This document shows positions 37,800 to 49,721 of a stretch of DNA of 64,000 nucleotides, piece after piece (within the stretch, counting starts at the first letter, position 1; each line of letters opens with the position of its first letter). The stretch comes from Eriocheir sinensis. Its lineage: Eukaryota; Arthropoda; Malacostraca; Decapoda; Varunidae. The translations under genes and the position numbers were made by a program. Where the stretch lies: positions 220,001-284,000 of the forward strand of contig NW_026111777.1 in assembly GCF_024679095.1 (NCBI RefSeq), written 5' to 3'. Below the pieces are notes generated by a model. The model did not search any database, was not told the origin of the DNA, and saw nothing but the letters and a program-made list of their open reading frames with translations.

Positions 37800-39270
37800 T
37801 AAGAACATAGAACACTGAGGAGTCTGCAGAGCCCGGCCAGGCTAGGTCTGCACGAGGAGCAGCTAGTCCTGAACCCTGTTCTATGTAGCTCCCGTGTATC
37901 TAACTCCCCACCCCAATATCGCTGTCCATGAATTTATCGTAATCTATTTTTGATAATGTGATAATTGTAATGGCACTCACCACATGACTACTTTTAAGCC
38001 TATTCCACTTCATCCACCACCCTGTTTGTAAACCACTTTTTTGCCCATGTCCTGTTGTATTTTGAATTTATCCAGTTTAAACCCATTACTTCGTGTCCTA
38101 CCCGGTTCTCCTTTACCAACAAAACCTTATGAATGTCTAACTACAATAAGCCCTTCATCCATTTATGAACCTCGATCATGTCTCCACGCACCCTTCTGGC
38201 CTTCTTTTTATAAGTAGAGAATGCAAGTTTAACTGTTTTGAGTCTTTCCTCGTATGGCAAGTTTATCAACCCCTGAATCATCTTTAGTCATTCCTCCTCT
38301 CGCACACGATTCTAACATTTTGATATCCAGAACCAGAACCATAATTGAACCGCATAGTCAAGATGAGGTCTAACTAATGCTAAATATAGTTTGAGGGAAG
38401 ACTTCGGCGCTTCACAAGCTAACGCTCAACTTAAACAAATCCAGTACCCTATTTGCTCGGATTTCTCTAGCTTTGAATGCATTGTGCCCTGACGGAGATC
38501 AGAGCTCACTAAGACCCCTAAATGCCTCGCACCTAGACCTGCTTATGAGTGTCATTAAAGCAATAGTTATGAGAGGGTTATTCCTACCTACACTCAGAAT
38601 ACTGCACTTCCCTACATTGAACTCCATCTACCATTTATCCATGATCCATACAATCTGTTCAGTTCACCCCTGAGAATACTGAGAATACTCAATTACTCAC
38701 CGATCTTGGTTTCATCTACGCAAACTTACTGACATCACTACTAATTCCTGTATCTAAGTCATTGATATAAATAATAAACAAAAGTGGACCTAATACCGAA
38801 CCTTGTGCAGGACACCCTCAATAAATCCCAGTCAGATCTTTTTACCATTGATTCCACTCTTTTGCTTCCTATTGCTAAGCCACGCCTTGACCCAATTCAA
38901 AAACTTTACCCTCTAACCTCGTGAGCCTGTAATTTGCCAACAGTCGTTGGTGGGAACTTTGTCAAACGCTTTACTAAAATCAAGATAGATTACATCATAA
39001 TTTTCATCTCTGTCTACCGCCTCAAATACTTTATATTGTAGAAGGACAAGAGATTAGTGAGGCATGACCCTACCTTTCGTGAACCTGCCGCCATGCTTGC
39101 GAGTCGTGAATTAAGCTATGTTTCTCTAGATGCTCCCGAATGTTTCCTGACTATTATGGACTCTAGCATCTCTGCCTATAACCGATGTTAAAGCTAATTG
39201 GGCGATAGTTTGAAGCAACTGACCTGTCCCCTTTTGAAAATCGACGTCACGTTAGCTACATTCCATAGGC
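37800..39270 (-). mobile_element. Old L2/CR1-like LINE relic, inverted
   Basis: The complement contains the RT A box YLDFSKAFD (near 38990), a degraded GSVLGPLLFIIYIND block (near 38765-38815), NVTSIFK near 39240, and the long C-terminal/3' region to 37800. Stops and indels are frequent, so it is older than the other LINEs here. It resembles L2/CR1 and is distinct from the family at 40.9 kb. Confidence 0.7.
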
Positions 39271-39289
39271 TCGGCACATAGCCAGCCAG

Positions 39290-40740
39290 TATTTAGCTGA
39301 CATCTTAAAGATGTCTTGGTTAGTGGGACACTAGTAGTCGGAGCTGCAGTGATGTTTCATGTGGCAATGATTCTGCAGCTAATTGTGGTGATGTAGGTGG
39401 TGGTGGAATAGGTGGTGATGAAGCAGGTGAGTGGTGGAAGAAGGGGCATGATAAGGTACTCTGGTAGGGAGAGTGGCGAATCAGCTGGTGAGTGGAGCAG
39501 GCGGTGGTGATGAGCTGGCGGGTGAGCGTGGCAGGATCATTTGTTCCCTCATAAGCTCCTAAACTGCTCCCTTCCTGGTCTTGGCTGCTCCATCTTGTTC
39601 GAGAAGCCTTCAAGTTGATGGCTCTTGCTACTCAACTTGCGTTTGTACAAGTCATTTCTTGAGGACCTTTATTTGGCTGGAGTAACCAAACGAACATGGT
39701 TTCCTCACCCTTCCCCGTTGTTGTCTGGGTAGGGACTTGCTCCGCCGCACTCCTCTCCTCGCTGACTTCCACACCTCCACTGCGATCCGCTTTGAGAGGA
39801 ATGACAGATGACAAAATTTACGGAGAAAAAAAAAATATTCTAATGCAAATTTTACGTACATACAAGCACTGAATGATACAGCGTGTGTTGGCGCGCAGGT
39901 CAGGCTATGACGCAATAGCGCGGGCCATTTAAATATGGCTTCCAGGGGTGAGGGGCTTTAATTTTACGAAAACAAACCTCACCACATGGCAATTTTGGCT
40001 ATCCCGGCCATGCTGAACCCGAAAAACGTATGTTGTCCGATTTTAAATATATTCCTAAAAAAAATACCCTTAGTCGCCCCCAAAGATGATAGACGAAAAG
40101 AGTAGCGAAAAGGAGGAGAAGAAGGAAACGAGAGGATTGAATAGAAATAGTGGATGATAATTATATGATGATTAAGTAGCAGTAAATGATAAGGCTGGTG
40201 ATAATCATGTTTAAAAAAGAAAAATATTAGAACAAGAAAAGAAGTAGAGTGTAGAAGAGAGGGCGAGAAGGAGGAAGGAAGAGCAAGGACAGGAGGGAAG
40301 AGGACACTACAACAATACCACATAACTCTCGTTTCCCTATCTTACGCTTCTTTTCACATCTTCTCCATCGGAATATCCTTATTCCCAGATAATTGTTCCA
40401 CCACGTCGCCTATTTTCTCGTTTGATGTTATATTTTCTCTTTCCTTGTTTGATTTATGCACTACAAAGTAAATGCTGAGGTAAACCTGATTCCTGGTGTG
40501 GTGATTCCTTGACAGACGGAGACTACCCGTAATGTGTGTACACCTTGCGGAATATGGGAGTATCATCATCATGAGAAGCGTTCAAAATGTCGGGCTTTAG
40601 CCCAACAACATAATATCTTGTTTCCCTTCCACCAGATTGAATTTGCCCTGTACATCTCTCAAGATTCGAGAAATACCTCCATTATTATTGAAATAATCAG
40701 GTGCTGTGATTGATGTAATGATTACCTTTTCTCCCTCCCC
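39290..40740. other. Intron sequence before exon 4, no gene seen
   Basis: Mixed composition. Minus-strand frames at 39320-39915 lack recognisable motifs. The final 30 bp are the pyrimidine tract of the exon 4 acceptor. Confidence 0.55.
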
Positions 40741-40745
40741 GCCAG

Positions 40746-40865
40746 ACGGAAACAGCGCTGTGGGTTCATGGCCTGCACCCTGGGACTACGGGACGCTGCA
40801 GTGCTGGGCCCAGAACAACGTGGGCAAGATGACCCAGCCCTGCCTCTTCCACGTGGTGCCCGCAG
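40746..40865 (+). CDS. Sidestep-like exon 4 of 8: end of last Ig domain
   Basis: The acceptor is ctccccgccag; the donor is GCA G|GTGAGA. The incoming G plus AC gives Asp156. Residues 157-195 contain WDYGTLQCWAQNNVGK, with F-strand Cys175, followed by MTQPCLFHVVPA. DYGTLxCWxxNxxG followed by PCxFHxxPAG is the hallmark of the last Ig domain of Side-family proteins as I recall it. The exon is 120 nt, phase 1 at both ends. The donor passes straight into a (GA)n tract, and then the 3' end of a minus-strand CR1-like LINE only about 25 bp into the intron. Confidence 0.87.
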
Positions 40866-40888
40866 GTGAGAGAGAGAGAGAGAGAGAG
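40866..40888. repeat. (GA)n tract overlapping splice donor
   Basis: gtgagagagagagagagaga begins with the donor GT of exon 4, so the microsatellite and the donor are continuous. Confidence 0.9.
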
Positions 40889-43640
40889 ATTTACGAGATT
40901 TACAGAAAATTAGACCACACAGACCCCATGGTCCAGACTTGGTGGTCTGTTCTTAAACCTAAGTGATTTTACATTAATCAGAAGACTCCAAAACGTTGCA
41001 TTTCTTTTGATATTAAGTTGAAGGAAGTGACGGTCGAGCTTATTTTTGAAGGAGTCAATCGTGTTACACTGGACCACTGACGGTGGAAGCTTATTCCATT
41101 CTCTACTAACGTTGGTGAAGAAAATTTGAATTGCAGTCTGAATTTACTTGTCTGTCTGAGTTTTACGCCATTGTTCCTCATGCGCAAAGTGTCATCGATC
41201 ATAAACAATGTTGATCTGTCTACATTCGTGAAACCATTAAGTATTTTAAAACATTCGATCAGTTTTCCTCGGAGGCGACGTTTCTCAAGAGAACATGTTA
41301 GGGTAGAAAGCCTTTCTTCGTAGGATTTGTTGCGCTGGAAGGATCATTTCGTTGCCCGACGCTGAACACCTTCTAATTTAGCAATATCCTTTGCATGGTG
41401 GGAGACCAAAACTGTACCGCATATTCCAAGTGGGGTCTGACTAAACTGTTGTAGAGCAGGGTATTACATCTTTATTCTTGAATACAAAGTTTCTTTTAAT
41501 GAGCCCAACATTCTGTTCGCTTTATTTGCTGCATCGATGCATTGTGTGAGAATTTGAGTTTGACGCGATTAAGTCTTTGACGCATTGAACGGTTTTGAGT
41601 TTAACGCCGCGCATTTCATTCGAACTGTATAGGGCATCTCGTAAGCTGAAGTCTTCGTCAGTGAACCGAGTTGCCAATCTTTTGTCGTCAAATTTACTAA
41701 TGCGGTTATTGAGTCCAACATCCACGTCGTTGATGTAAATAATGAACCTGAGGACGCCACTAGTGACAGGCGCCCACTCCCTCTTTGTTGTCTGTTGCTC
41801 AACCAATTCGCGATCCATTGGTTTACTTGACCGTCAATACCTATTTGCTTTAATTTGTAAAGTAATTTATGATGCGGGACTTTATCAAACGCTTTTTGGA
41901 AATCAAGATAGACTACGTCCAGGATTTGGTTACGTCATAAACAGTGAAGGTCGTTATAAAAGGTTAATAGGTTTGATAGGCAGGATCTTGTTTCGGAAGC
42001 CATGTTGTGAGTCCCCAATCAATGGTGAGCTTTCAGGTAATTCTATTTGTCTCTAATTATGCCTCAAGTAGCTTACCTACAACCGAAGTTAGACTAATGG
42101 GCCTGTAATTACCTGGTACTTTTTGTCTCCTTTCTTGAAAATCGGTGTCACGTTAGCCTTTTTCCAATCTGAAGGGACGATGCCTTGTCGCAAGGACATA
42201 TTGAATACGGTTGTGAGGGAGGAGAGTATTTCGCTCTTTGTTTCTTTCAGCAGAGTTGGATATACTTTGTCAGGTCCAGGACTTTTATTTGTTTTAAGTG
42301 AATGGAGAGCTTTAAGGACTTCATCGGTTGTTATTTCAAAATTAGGCAATGCATGCTCGAGATTTACAATAGTACTGGTGTTGGTGGTAGCGAGGGGAAG
42401 ACTGTTAGTATTAAACACCGAGGAAAAGTAATTGTTTAAGAGGTTTGCAATGTGTTGGCTGTCAGTCACTAGTGCACCGTCGCTGTTTGTTAAAGGTCCA
42501 ATACCTTTGATCGCCTTTCTGTTGTTTATGTAACTGAAGAAGATTTCGGATTATTTTTTACAGTTGGCTGCAATATTTTCTTCGTATCTACGCTTGTGAC
42601 CTGCTAGTCTTTTTACTCGTCGCCTGTCATTATAAAGTCTAATGTTTTCGGGCGTGCTTTGTTCTTTCTTTAACCTGTAAAACAATTTTCTCTCACTGAC
42701 TGATTGTTTAATTTCGCTATTAAACCACGGTAGGCTTTTATTAGTGTTAATTCGCTTCTCGCACAAGGGGACGAATGTGTTCTGCTGAGTGAGTAAGTGA
42801 TTTTTAAGGCTTAGCCAGGCTTCCTCTACGTTCCCGTCATCTGATAGTTGTATTTCTGTTCGTTGTTGGCGGATTTCGACGAAGTTAGCTCTTTTGAAAT
42901 TGGGCACCTTTACTTTATTTTCAGTCACTGATGATTGAGCTTTAATGTCGACGTGCACTAATTTATGATCGCAAGAACCGAGGTGTTCTCCTACCGTGAC
43001 ACTACTGATTAGGTTATCTTGGGTCGTTATAACAAGGTCAGTATATTATTTTGTCGAGTTGGCTCAGAAACCATTAGTCATAGATAATTTTCTTATAGAA
43101 ATTATATCATTCTATGTGACTCAGCTTCTGTACCTGACAGTGTCCTTTAGTCGATATAGGGGGAGGTTAAAAGTCTCTAATATCAGTGAGTCGCGTTATT
43201 AGTGACTGCCTTAAGACGCTGTACATTTCAAGGTCGTCATCAGTGATTGCCCAGGAGGTCTGTAGGTGACAGATATATTTAAGTTGACTTTTGCAATGTT
43301 TACTCGCACGCACAAATGTTCAACGTTACTGTTTCCAGTGTTTTGTCAGTGGGTTGCAAATAACTTTTGTCATAAAGGGCGACACCACCGCCTCTACGGT
43401 TGATGTAATCTTTGTTGAAGAGACTGTAGCCATCTATGTTGTATTCGGAGCTTAAATCAATATTTGTGGTGTCCATAAATGTTTCGGTTATAGCAATTAT
43501 GTCAAAATTTTATGTTAAAGCAAGACATCTCAGTTCATCAAATTTGTTGCTTAGGCTACGCGCATTGAAACTAAGGATTTTTAAGTTATCTAGAGGCTTA
43601 GTAATAGAGGTGGTGGTACTTGCGGGATCACGGTTACGGG
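40889..43640 (-). mobile_element. CR1-like LINE family C, inverted copy C1
   Basis: Minus-strand order from 43640: degraded endonuclease (43000-43600), the linker frame at 42958-42551 (VPNFKRANFVEIRQQRTEIQ ... KRYEENIAANCKK), RT N-terminal frame at 42469-42089 (NKSPGPDKVYPTLLKETKSE, SDWKKANVTPIFKKGDKK), then degraded RT to 41000, and the conserved 3' segment ending in (GA)n at the exon 4 donor. The FADD box is damaged (FDDKRL near 41690). Collinear with copy C2 at 50.3-52.7 kb. Confidence 0.8.
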
Positions 43641-43681
43641 TTTGTTGTGATGCAGCGTCTATTTACACAGGGTATAGAGAG

Positions 43682-43685
<4 letters not shown>

Positions 43686-43758
<73 letters not shown>
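43686..43758. repeat. (GT)n microsatellite
   Basis: GT array forming the 3' tail side of the minus-strand S2 SINE. Confidence 0.95.
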
Positions 43759-43761
<3 letters not shown>

Positions 43762-44049
43762 TCACCTCTTGGTTTGCTGCGGGTCTCTCTCGAGACAGCC
43801 AGCCGTTCCCCTACGGAAGAGCACAGAGCTCATAGTACCGATCTTTGGGAAGGACTGAGTCTACTCACACACAACACACCGCGACAAGGAGGTCACAACT
43901 CTTTGCCTGACGTCGCGTACCTATTCACTGCTAGGTGAACAAGGGCTACACGTAAAAGAAGATAAACCCAACTTATCTTCACCCGGCCGGGAAATTGAAC
44001 CCCGGTCCTTCTGGTTGTGACCCAGACGCTCTACCCCTGAGCTACCGGG

Positions 44050-44052
<3 letters not shown>
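43759..44052 (-). mobile_element. tRNA-derived SINE (family S2), second copy
   Basis: The head from 44052 on the minus strand is CGGCCCGGTAGCTCAGGGGT, and the B box GGTTCAATTTC is at about 44001-43991. The body is nearly identical to 26281-26575, differing at scattered positions. (GT)n arrays lie on both sides (43686-43758 and 44053-44090). Confidence 0.85.

Positions 44053-44090
<38 letters not shown>
44053..44090. repeat. (GT)n microsatellite
   Basis: GT array on the 5' side of the S2 SINE copy. Confidence 0.93.
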
Positions 44091-44091
<1 letters not shown>

Positions 44092-44099
44092 TTCCCCTC

Positions 44100-44730
44100 C
44101 ATCCAATTTGTGTCAGTGTCTGTAGTCTCGTGCTGGTAAGGGATGGAGAAGGGAAATTTAAGGTGCATTTTTCTCCTTTATTAAAGTAGCTTTTCCTTTT
44201 TTCAGGAGAATCCCTGTCCTTGCGCCCTTGTCTTATCTAACTCAGAGTGCTTTGGGAGGAGATTGATATTGCTTTCATTTCTTCCCCCAGGTCACACTTT
44301 TCCTATTTTAATTATATGACTATTATGATTCAGTCCTGACCCCACTTACCCCTGTACCTCTCCTTCGGTAGCACCTCCATCACCCTCCCAACATCCTCTC
44401 TTTTCCATGGCCTTCCCTCCTCTTCCGCTCACCCTACGCCACGTCGCCAACACTCTTCAATGGCCTGCCTCTCTCCGTCTCATCTTTCCCCACAGGAAGC
44501 CCTCTCCCAACCTGCACTGTCCCCCCGGTCCCCATAGGTCCTTAACACTCCCCAATGATCTGCCTCTCACCTCGTCTCACTGAGTCTCACCTGTTCCCCA
44601 AGACCCAGCCTGTTCTGACCTCCTGCCTCCGGCAAATCCTTAACCTCAGCAGTTACCTACCTCTCACCCACACCCCTGTCCATCGAAACCGCCCCCCACC
44701 CCCAATCTCCACTGACCTCCCGCCCCCCGC
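44100..44730. other. Pyrimidine-rich intron end before exon 5
   Basis: C/T-rich DNA (44330-44730) leading to the exon 5 acceptor. No other feature. Confidence 0.6.
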
Positions 44731-44732
44731 AG

Positions 44733-44845
44733 GTCGCCCGGAGCAGCCTGCGCGATGCCTCGTGGTGAACAAGACCTATAACTCACTGGCGGTGGAATGC
44801 ACGCCTGGGTTTGACGGTGGCCTGCAGCAGGTCTTCATTGCCAAG
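44733..44845 (+). CDS. Sidestep-like exon 5 of 8: first half of FN3 domain
   Basis: The acceptor is cgccccccgcag; the donor is AAG|GTATGT. The incoming G plus GT gives Gly196, and the exon ends in phase 0. Residues 197-233 read RPEQPARCLVVNKTYNSLAV, then ECTPGFDGGLQQVFIAK. The C-x-x-x-N-x-T start, the second cysteine (Cys218) and GFDGGLxQxF are diagnostic for the FN3 module of Side proteins; Cys204 and Cys218 probably pair. The donor is followed within 20 bp by an interrupted (GT)n array about 140 bp long. Confidence 0.88.
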
Positions 44846-44849
44846 GTAT

Positions 44850-44864
44850 GTATGTGCGTATGTA

Positions 44865-44959
<95 letters not shown>

Positions 44960-44967
44960 TTGTTTGC

Positions 44968-45003
<36 letters not shown>
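44850..45003. repeat. (GT)n array with interruptions
   Basis: It starts as GTATGT variants at the exon 5 donor and becomes a pure GT array, with one break near 44958. Confidence 0.95.
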
Positions 45004-45006
<3 letters not shown>

Positions 45007-45061
45007 CTACCATCACACTTGACCGGTCCTTACCATACCTGACACCTGATTTGATCTGAAC

Positions 45062-45670
45062 TTGCCTGACTTTCCTACTAGAGTACCTGGCCGTTCGCAG
45101 CGAAATAATATTCGGTATGAAACGAAAACTCAAGCCAAGAACATCAGTTTGACACACTTTACCGTTTACAATGCTGTTGAAATCTTTCAACAGAAGTATC
45201 ATCTTTACAGAAGAAACAACGCTTGCATTTTTACACGTAAACAATGTTCTGAAGCTCTCTATGAAGCAGGGCCTTGTCGATGTTGTAGTGTTATGCAGCA
45301 TAAAATGAAGTCTGACACCACGGGGAGGGGGAGACACAGACCTGTATTTCGCTGTCATCCCAAATGGGGCCAAACCTCACGTTTTGCCCAGAAAGGCAAC
45401 GCATTCTTCTTCTTCCATTAAGTGAACATCAACTGCAAATTTTACTGCAGTCTACGTATTTGTGATATTTTACAACTGGTGTTCTTTTCTGTAATGGAAA
45501 TACCCATGAGCACAGCAGTGATCGACAAAAAAGTCATTCTGTACTACGAATGACTGGAATGTGTCAAGAGGTGTGTGGAGCCGTTGTTTCTCACAATTCA
45601 TGAGGAAAGGTGGTTGGCACAGTAGTCCAGTGGCCAACTACAGGAATACTAGTTTACTTGTTTGCGGTAC
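45062..45670 (+). pseudogene. Merlin/ISXO2-like transposase relic
   Basis: The frame 45062-45421 contains RNNACIFTRKQCSEALYEAG, then CRCCSVMQHKMKSDTTGRGR and FRCHPKWGQTSRFAQKGNAF ahead of a stop. A CxxC, basic stretch, RC, then an R-x-G-x-x-F pattern is the N-terminal zinc-ribbon layout of ISXO2/Merlin transposases. Downstream the same or shifted frames give TAVIDKKVILYYE, CVKRCVEPLF and GKVVGTVVQ, matching the order of the catalytic-domain start (WxxxxREVC ... GGPGxxVEIDE). No catalytic Asp can be placed. No terminal repeats were found. Confidence 0.5.
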
Positions 45671-45774
45671 TCTACTGTACGATGGATAATGTCATATACA
45701 GTCAGCAGTTTTAATATCTAAGTGGACCGCATGCTATGATCGTATACCTATATACGCCATATACACGGAAGCAA

Positions 45775-46060
45775 GTGCCTTCGCGGTGAAGTGATTAGCA
45801 TCCTTACAACGAATCCGCGGTTCCGTGCTCGAATACTGGCCTGGCGCCGGCCTGCAGCTCACCCAGCTGTTTATCCTCCCGTTCAGAGTTGTTGGTAAAT
45901 GGTTATTTTGGAAACCTGGAAGGTAAGCTATGGTAGTCCGGATGTCACACCCTCCGCTGTTCCCCGGGGTAATGGGTTCTCACCCACTACAGGCTCAAGA
46001 GCCGATGCGACGAATATGAACATCGAGGTCACGCGCAGCTATAGGGAATGTCCTCAACTT
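45775..46060 (+). mobile_element. tRNA-derived SINE (family S4)
   Basis: From 45775: gtgccttcgcggtgaagtga (A box), B box near 45822-45836 (ccgtgctcgaatac). The body follows with cctgcagctcacccagctgt, tggtagtccggatgtcacac and aggctcaagagccgatgcga. I recognise this as a SINE type common in decapod genomes. The end is uncertain. Confidence 0.65.
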
Positions 46061-46129
46061 TTCCTTTGCTTTTTCCTTTCGTTTTATTATTACTTTTCTT
46101 ATTTAGTAAACTCAGTGGTTCTCTAATTT

Positions 46130-46500
46130 TACGATCTACATTAATGACTTAGTCACAGCCTTCGGTCAGCCTACTCAAAAAAAAAGTAATGAAGGAAGAA
46201 AACCTGACTTACCTGGGTCCCGCGCCGCGTGATTCCATGCGCGGCGGAGATTACCTCACCTGGGCGGCCGCCACTGGTGAGGGGCGCCGGGGAGGGGGTT
46301 AATGGGGAGCTGCGAGGAATGTAAAAATTTGTCTTTATGGTGACCCTTGGGTATGACTGATGGCACGAGGTCTCCATTGCACGCGACACAACAATTCTTC
46401 TCTTCCACCCTGTTGCGTGAGCGCGTTGTTTGTGTGGACGCCGGAGCGCTGTTATTGAAGCTGATAAACGGGACAGAGTTGTGATCCACATTTTTTTTTT
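46130..46500. other. GC-rich segment of unknown nature
   Basis: Contains acttacctgg at 46210, the complement of a splice donor consensus (or the 5' end of U1), and a GC-rich stretch to 46300. Minus-strand frames of 77-106 codons have no recognised motif. Nothing firm can be called. Confidence 0.35.
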
Positions 46501-46504
46501 CTTT

Positions 46505-46715
46505 AGGTTATACCTACCGTGCCGGTAGGCTCCTTTGAGGTGTGTCTCTTGGACGACCCGAGCCCGCTAGAGGCTTAGGTGAATTTTATTTATAGTGACT
46601 GCCGTGATGTATGACTCTTGCTTGGCCCATGCGGCCCCCTTCTCAACCCCCGGCACTCCATTTGACCGAATTCGCTGAAGTTAGGGTTAATCGAAAATCT
46701 GGGCGGGCAGCATGT
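46505..46715 (-). mobile_element. SINE family S1 fragment
   Basis: Shares the order cgtgccggtaggctc ... agtgactgcc ... gcagcatgtgggtaaa with the copies at 21945 and 60948, but is more diverged and lacks the tRNA head. Confidence 0.6.
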
Positions 46716-46719
46716 GGGT

Positions 46720-47320
46720 AAAATAATAATAAATAATGCAACAGATACATTAATAATGTGTCCCGTGTTATATAAACAAAGCCAGTCCTGCTTGAGTAAT
46801 CCGAATGAATCATCGTAATGGGATTGAGATAAATATTTGAGCCAGTATCAGTGAGTATAATTGTGACAACATCTGTCTCTTGGTATGCTTATTAATGGTC
46901 ACTTTTCATCTAAATTATTACTCCTCCTGTCATTAATTGTAACTAATAGCATGAATCTGTAATAACACCACATCCAATAATCGCAAAATTCGTGGCCTTG
47001 CGCAACATACCTCAGTTTCTATCGTATTTCCTGTTGGTAATCATCCTTATTGCTCTCCAACTGGTTGTACGATGACCTCAGCACAAAGAGTAATTCCTAC
47101 TCCGATAACACCAAAATCAATGACCTTATGCAACACCCATCCCATCATCCTCCCACACCTGTCCCTTACCGCCACCTGTGCTAGATCACCTGTGCATAAT
47201 ATGTACATATTAGACTCTAACTAGGCCCATGAATTTCAAATGTCCCTGACCATACACCACATCCCTCCCCTCTCCCCCGACCACCTGACCCATCCCACCA
47301 CCTGCGTCCTCTCCCCGGCA
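46720..47320. other. Intron sequence before exon 6
   Basis: AT-rich, then C-rich in the last 100 bp as the acceptor tract. No feature otherwise. Confidence 0.6.
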
Positions 47321-47321
47321 G

Positions 47322-47505
47322 GTGTTTGAGGCGGTGACGGGCCGGGGACAGGGGAATGTGACTTCCGAGTCCCCAACCTTCACCCTGGAGGGCCTCACAC
47401 CTGGCCTTGACTACATCATCCAGGTGACGGCGAGGAACAACCTGGGCAGCTCCGACCCCGTGAAGCTGGAGGCGCTCACCTACAAGATGGCCGAGAACAG
47501 GATGA
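47322..47505 (+). CDS. Sidestep-like exon 6 of 8: second half of FN3 domain
   Basis: The acceptor is ctccccggcag; the donor is ATG A|GTGAGT. The exon enters in phase 0 and leaves in phase 1. Residues 234-294 include PTFTLEGLTPGLDYIIQVTARNN, LGSSDPVKLEALTYKMAENRM. This is the classic FN3 E-F-G region (LxPGxxYxxxVxAxNxxG). The sequon NVT is at residue 245. Exons 5 and 6 together make a 99-codon module with phase-1 borders. Reading on past the donor gives a stop in two codons (gtgagtag), consistent with the intron starting here. Confidence 0.9.
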
Positions 47506-47518
47506 GTGAGTAGCAGGG

Positions 47519-47520
47519 GG

Positions 47521-47547
<27 letters not shown>
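47519..47547. repeat. (GA)n tract
   Basis: GA array 14 bp after the donor of exon 6. Confidence 0.93.
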
Positions 47548-47549
<2 letters not shown>

Positions 47550-47552
<3 letters not shown>

Positions 47553-48290
47553 AAAGGTCAGTGAACACAGCATTCAGTGATATGATATAAACATTAAACA
47601 AGGGGCTTAACAGTGGCGTGATGCCAAGAATCAGATTAATAATAAAAAGGGAAAAGTACAAGGAGATAGAAGATCAAATCAGACTTACCACGAAAGGAAT
47701 ATAAGTAAAAAAAATCAGAAAATTATATTTTTTGGAACGGAATGAACACGGAATTGAAAGTGAAGGTTTAAAAACAACTTCTCTATAGAAATGAATATAC
47801 TAAAAATCAGTGAAAACAAACCACAATTCCGTAAAATAATATATACAGAAAACTCATTAAAATCTGTGACGGCGGGAAACAAAACGTGAAATACGCAAAA
47901 CAATTTCAAATAACATATAAATTGGCTTTTACGCTTTAGAAAAAAAATAAAAAAAATACAGCCTACACATCAAAGAAACAAATAATGGAAAAAACGACAG
48001 AAACAACAAACAAAAAAGAGAAAATAGGTAGAGTTAGCCGAAATAATGAAAATTCCAGGAATCGGAGGTTGGGAGGGAGTTAGCGGGACGGAGCAGGTGA
48101 TTTCGCCGAGGCGGGGCGGACGGAGCCTTCAAGTGGAATCAGTAACTCCGGTGAGAATTACTGACAGGGCCATTACATATTGCTTGGGAGAGATAGGGAA
48201 GAGAATGGAAGGGAAGGAAGAAAGGGTAGATTAAACAAGGATGGGAAGGTAAGGAAAATGGGCTCAATCCATCACACACAGTGAATGCCC
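47550..48290. other. A-rich intron sequence, nothing recognised
   Basis: A-rich on the + strand (47700-48050), then mixed. No feature. Confidence 0.55.
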
Positions 48291-48813
48291 GAGTATCAAG
48301 TAAGAGAGAGAGAGATAGATAGCAAACACAGGCCCTAAGGCCCAAACTATGTTGTCTGTGCTAAACCTAAGTGACAGTTGTTATGCGGACACAATGACGT
48401 TTAAACTGACCTAGTTAACATTGAGTTGGAGGAGATAGCGGTAAAGATTATTCTTAAGCGATGCAATCGAGTTACAATGTACCATTAATAGTGGTAATCT
48501 GTTTCAATCTCGAACGACAGCATTAGTGAAGAAGAATTCTGTGAAATCTGAATGAACTTGTCTACATTTGAGTTTAGCGCCATTATTTATCGTTCGCGTC
48601 TAATCATCCATCACAAAGAGCTTGGTCGGATCCACGTTGGTAAAACCGTTAAGCATTTTAAAGCACTCGATCAGTTTTCCTCTTAGGCGGCGTTTTCAAG
48701 AAAACAGGTTAAGATGTGACAACCTTTCCTCGTAGGGTTTGTTTCGTAATGAAGGAATCATCTTGGTTGCTCTACGCTGAACACCTTCTAATTTAGCAAT
48801 GTCTTTCGCATGG

Positions 48814-49721
48814 AGCGCCGACGTGAGTTTCGACAGGGGATGCTTGCAGCCTATGTCGATCTCAAGAAGGCATTTGATTCAGTGCATCGTGAGGCATTCT
48901 GGGATCTTCTGCGACTCCGTGTGATTCCTGCGAGGACTATTGGTCTGCTGACTGGCCTGTATTCCGGGACAGAGAGTGCTGTTAAGTGTGTGTATGGGTG
49001 GGTGGGGGTGGGGGTGGTGGGGGGGGGGGGCTTGTCCGGCTTCTTTTCCGTGAATGCGAGAGTGAGGCAGGGGTGTGTCCTAACCCCATCGCTTTTCAAC
49101 ACTTGTATGGACTGGGTACTTGGCAGAGTCATGGGCGAGAGTCATTGCGGAGCATCCATTGGCAATACCAGGGTCACTGACCTTGTTTTTGCTGATGCAG
49201 TAATCCTGGCGGAGTCGCTGGGCGTTTTGATGATGGCTCTCGAGGCACTGCACGAGGAGGCGATGCCCTTGAGACTCCAGGTCTCCTGGGCCAAGACCAA
49301 AATACAAGTGTTTGGGGGCTTGCAGGATGACACAGTACAGTCTGTTCATGCGTGTGGCGAGAACGTTGAGATCTCAGAAAGTTTCACGTATCTTGGTAGC
49401 GTAGTTCATAACAACGGTGAGTCTGGCCAGGAAGTCTTACGGCGGATTGGTCTGGCCCTCAGTGTTATGGACTCGCTCAACACGAGTATATGGCGTTGTC
49501 GGTACCTGTTCAGAAGGACAAAGATCCGGATCTTCAAGTCCCTTGTGCTCCCTGTTTTACTCTACGGTTGTGAGACATGGACACTAAATGGGGACTTGGA
49601 GAGGCGGATTGATGCTGCTTTAATAAGTGTCTACGCAGAATCATGGGATGTCGCTGAAATGACTTTGTGTCAAACCAACGACTACTCTGTGGGACTGATT
49701 CGACATATATTACCTGAATAG
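48814..49721 (+). pseudogene. Family E reverse transcriptase, C-terminal two-thirds
   Basis: RREFRQGMLAAYVDLKKAFD is the A box (catalytic Asp in YVDLKKAFDSV). Next come GLLTGLYSGTESAVKC, VNARVRQGCVLTPSLFNTCM and TDLVFADAVILAESLGVL. The catalytic FADD box has lost one Asp codon (GAT missing near 49195). SFTYLGSVVHNNG, RRTKIRIFKSLVLPVLLYGC and ETWTLNGDLERRIDA follow. After about 49620 a frameshift disturbs the RRIMGYRW-type C-terminus. The loss of the catalytic Asp means no activity. Confidence 0.82.

Noticed and set aside
46205..46300. U1 snRNA-like 5' end (acttacctgg) with a GC-rich stem region
   Set aside because: Only the first ten bases match U1 well; the downstream stem-loops and Sm site do not follow. 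The same ten bases are simply the complement of a splice donor consensus.
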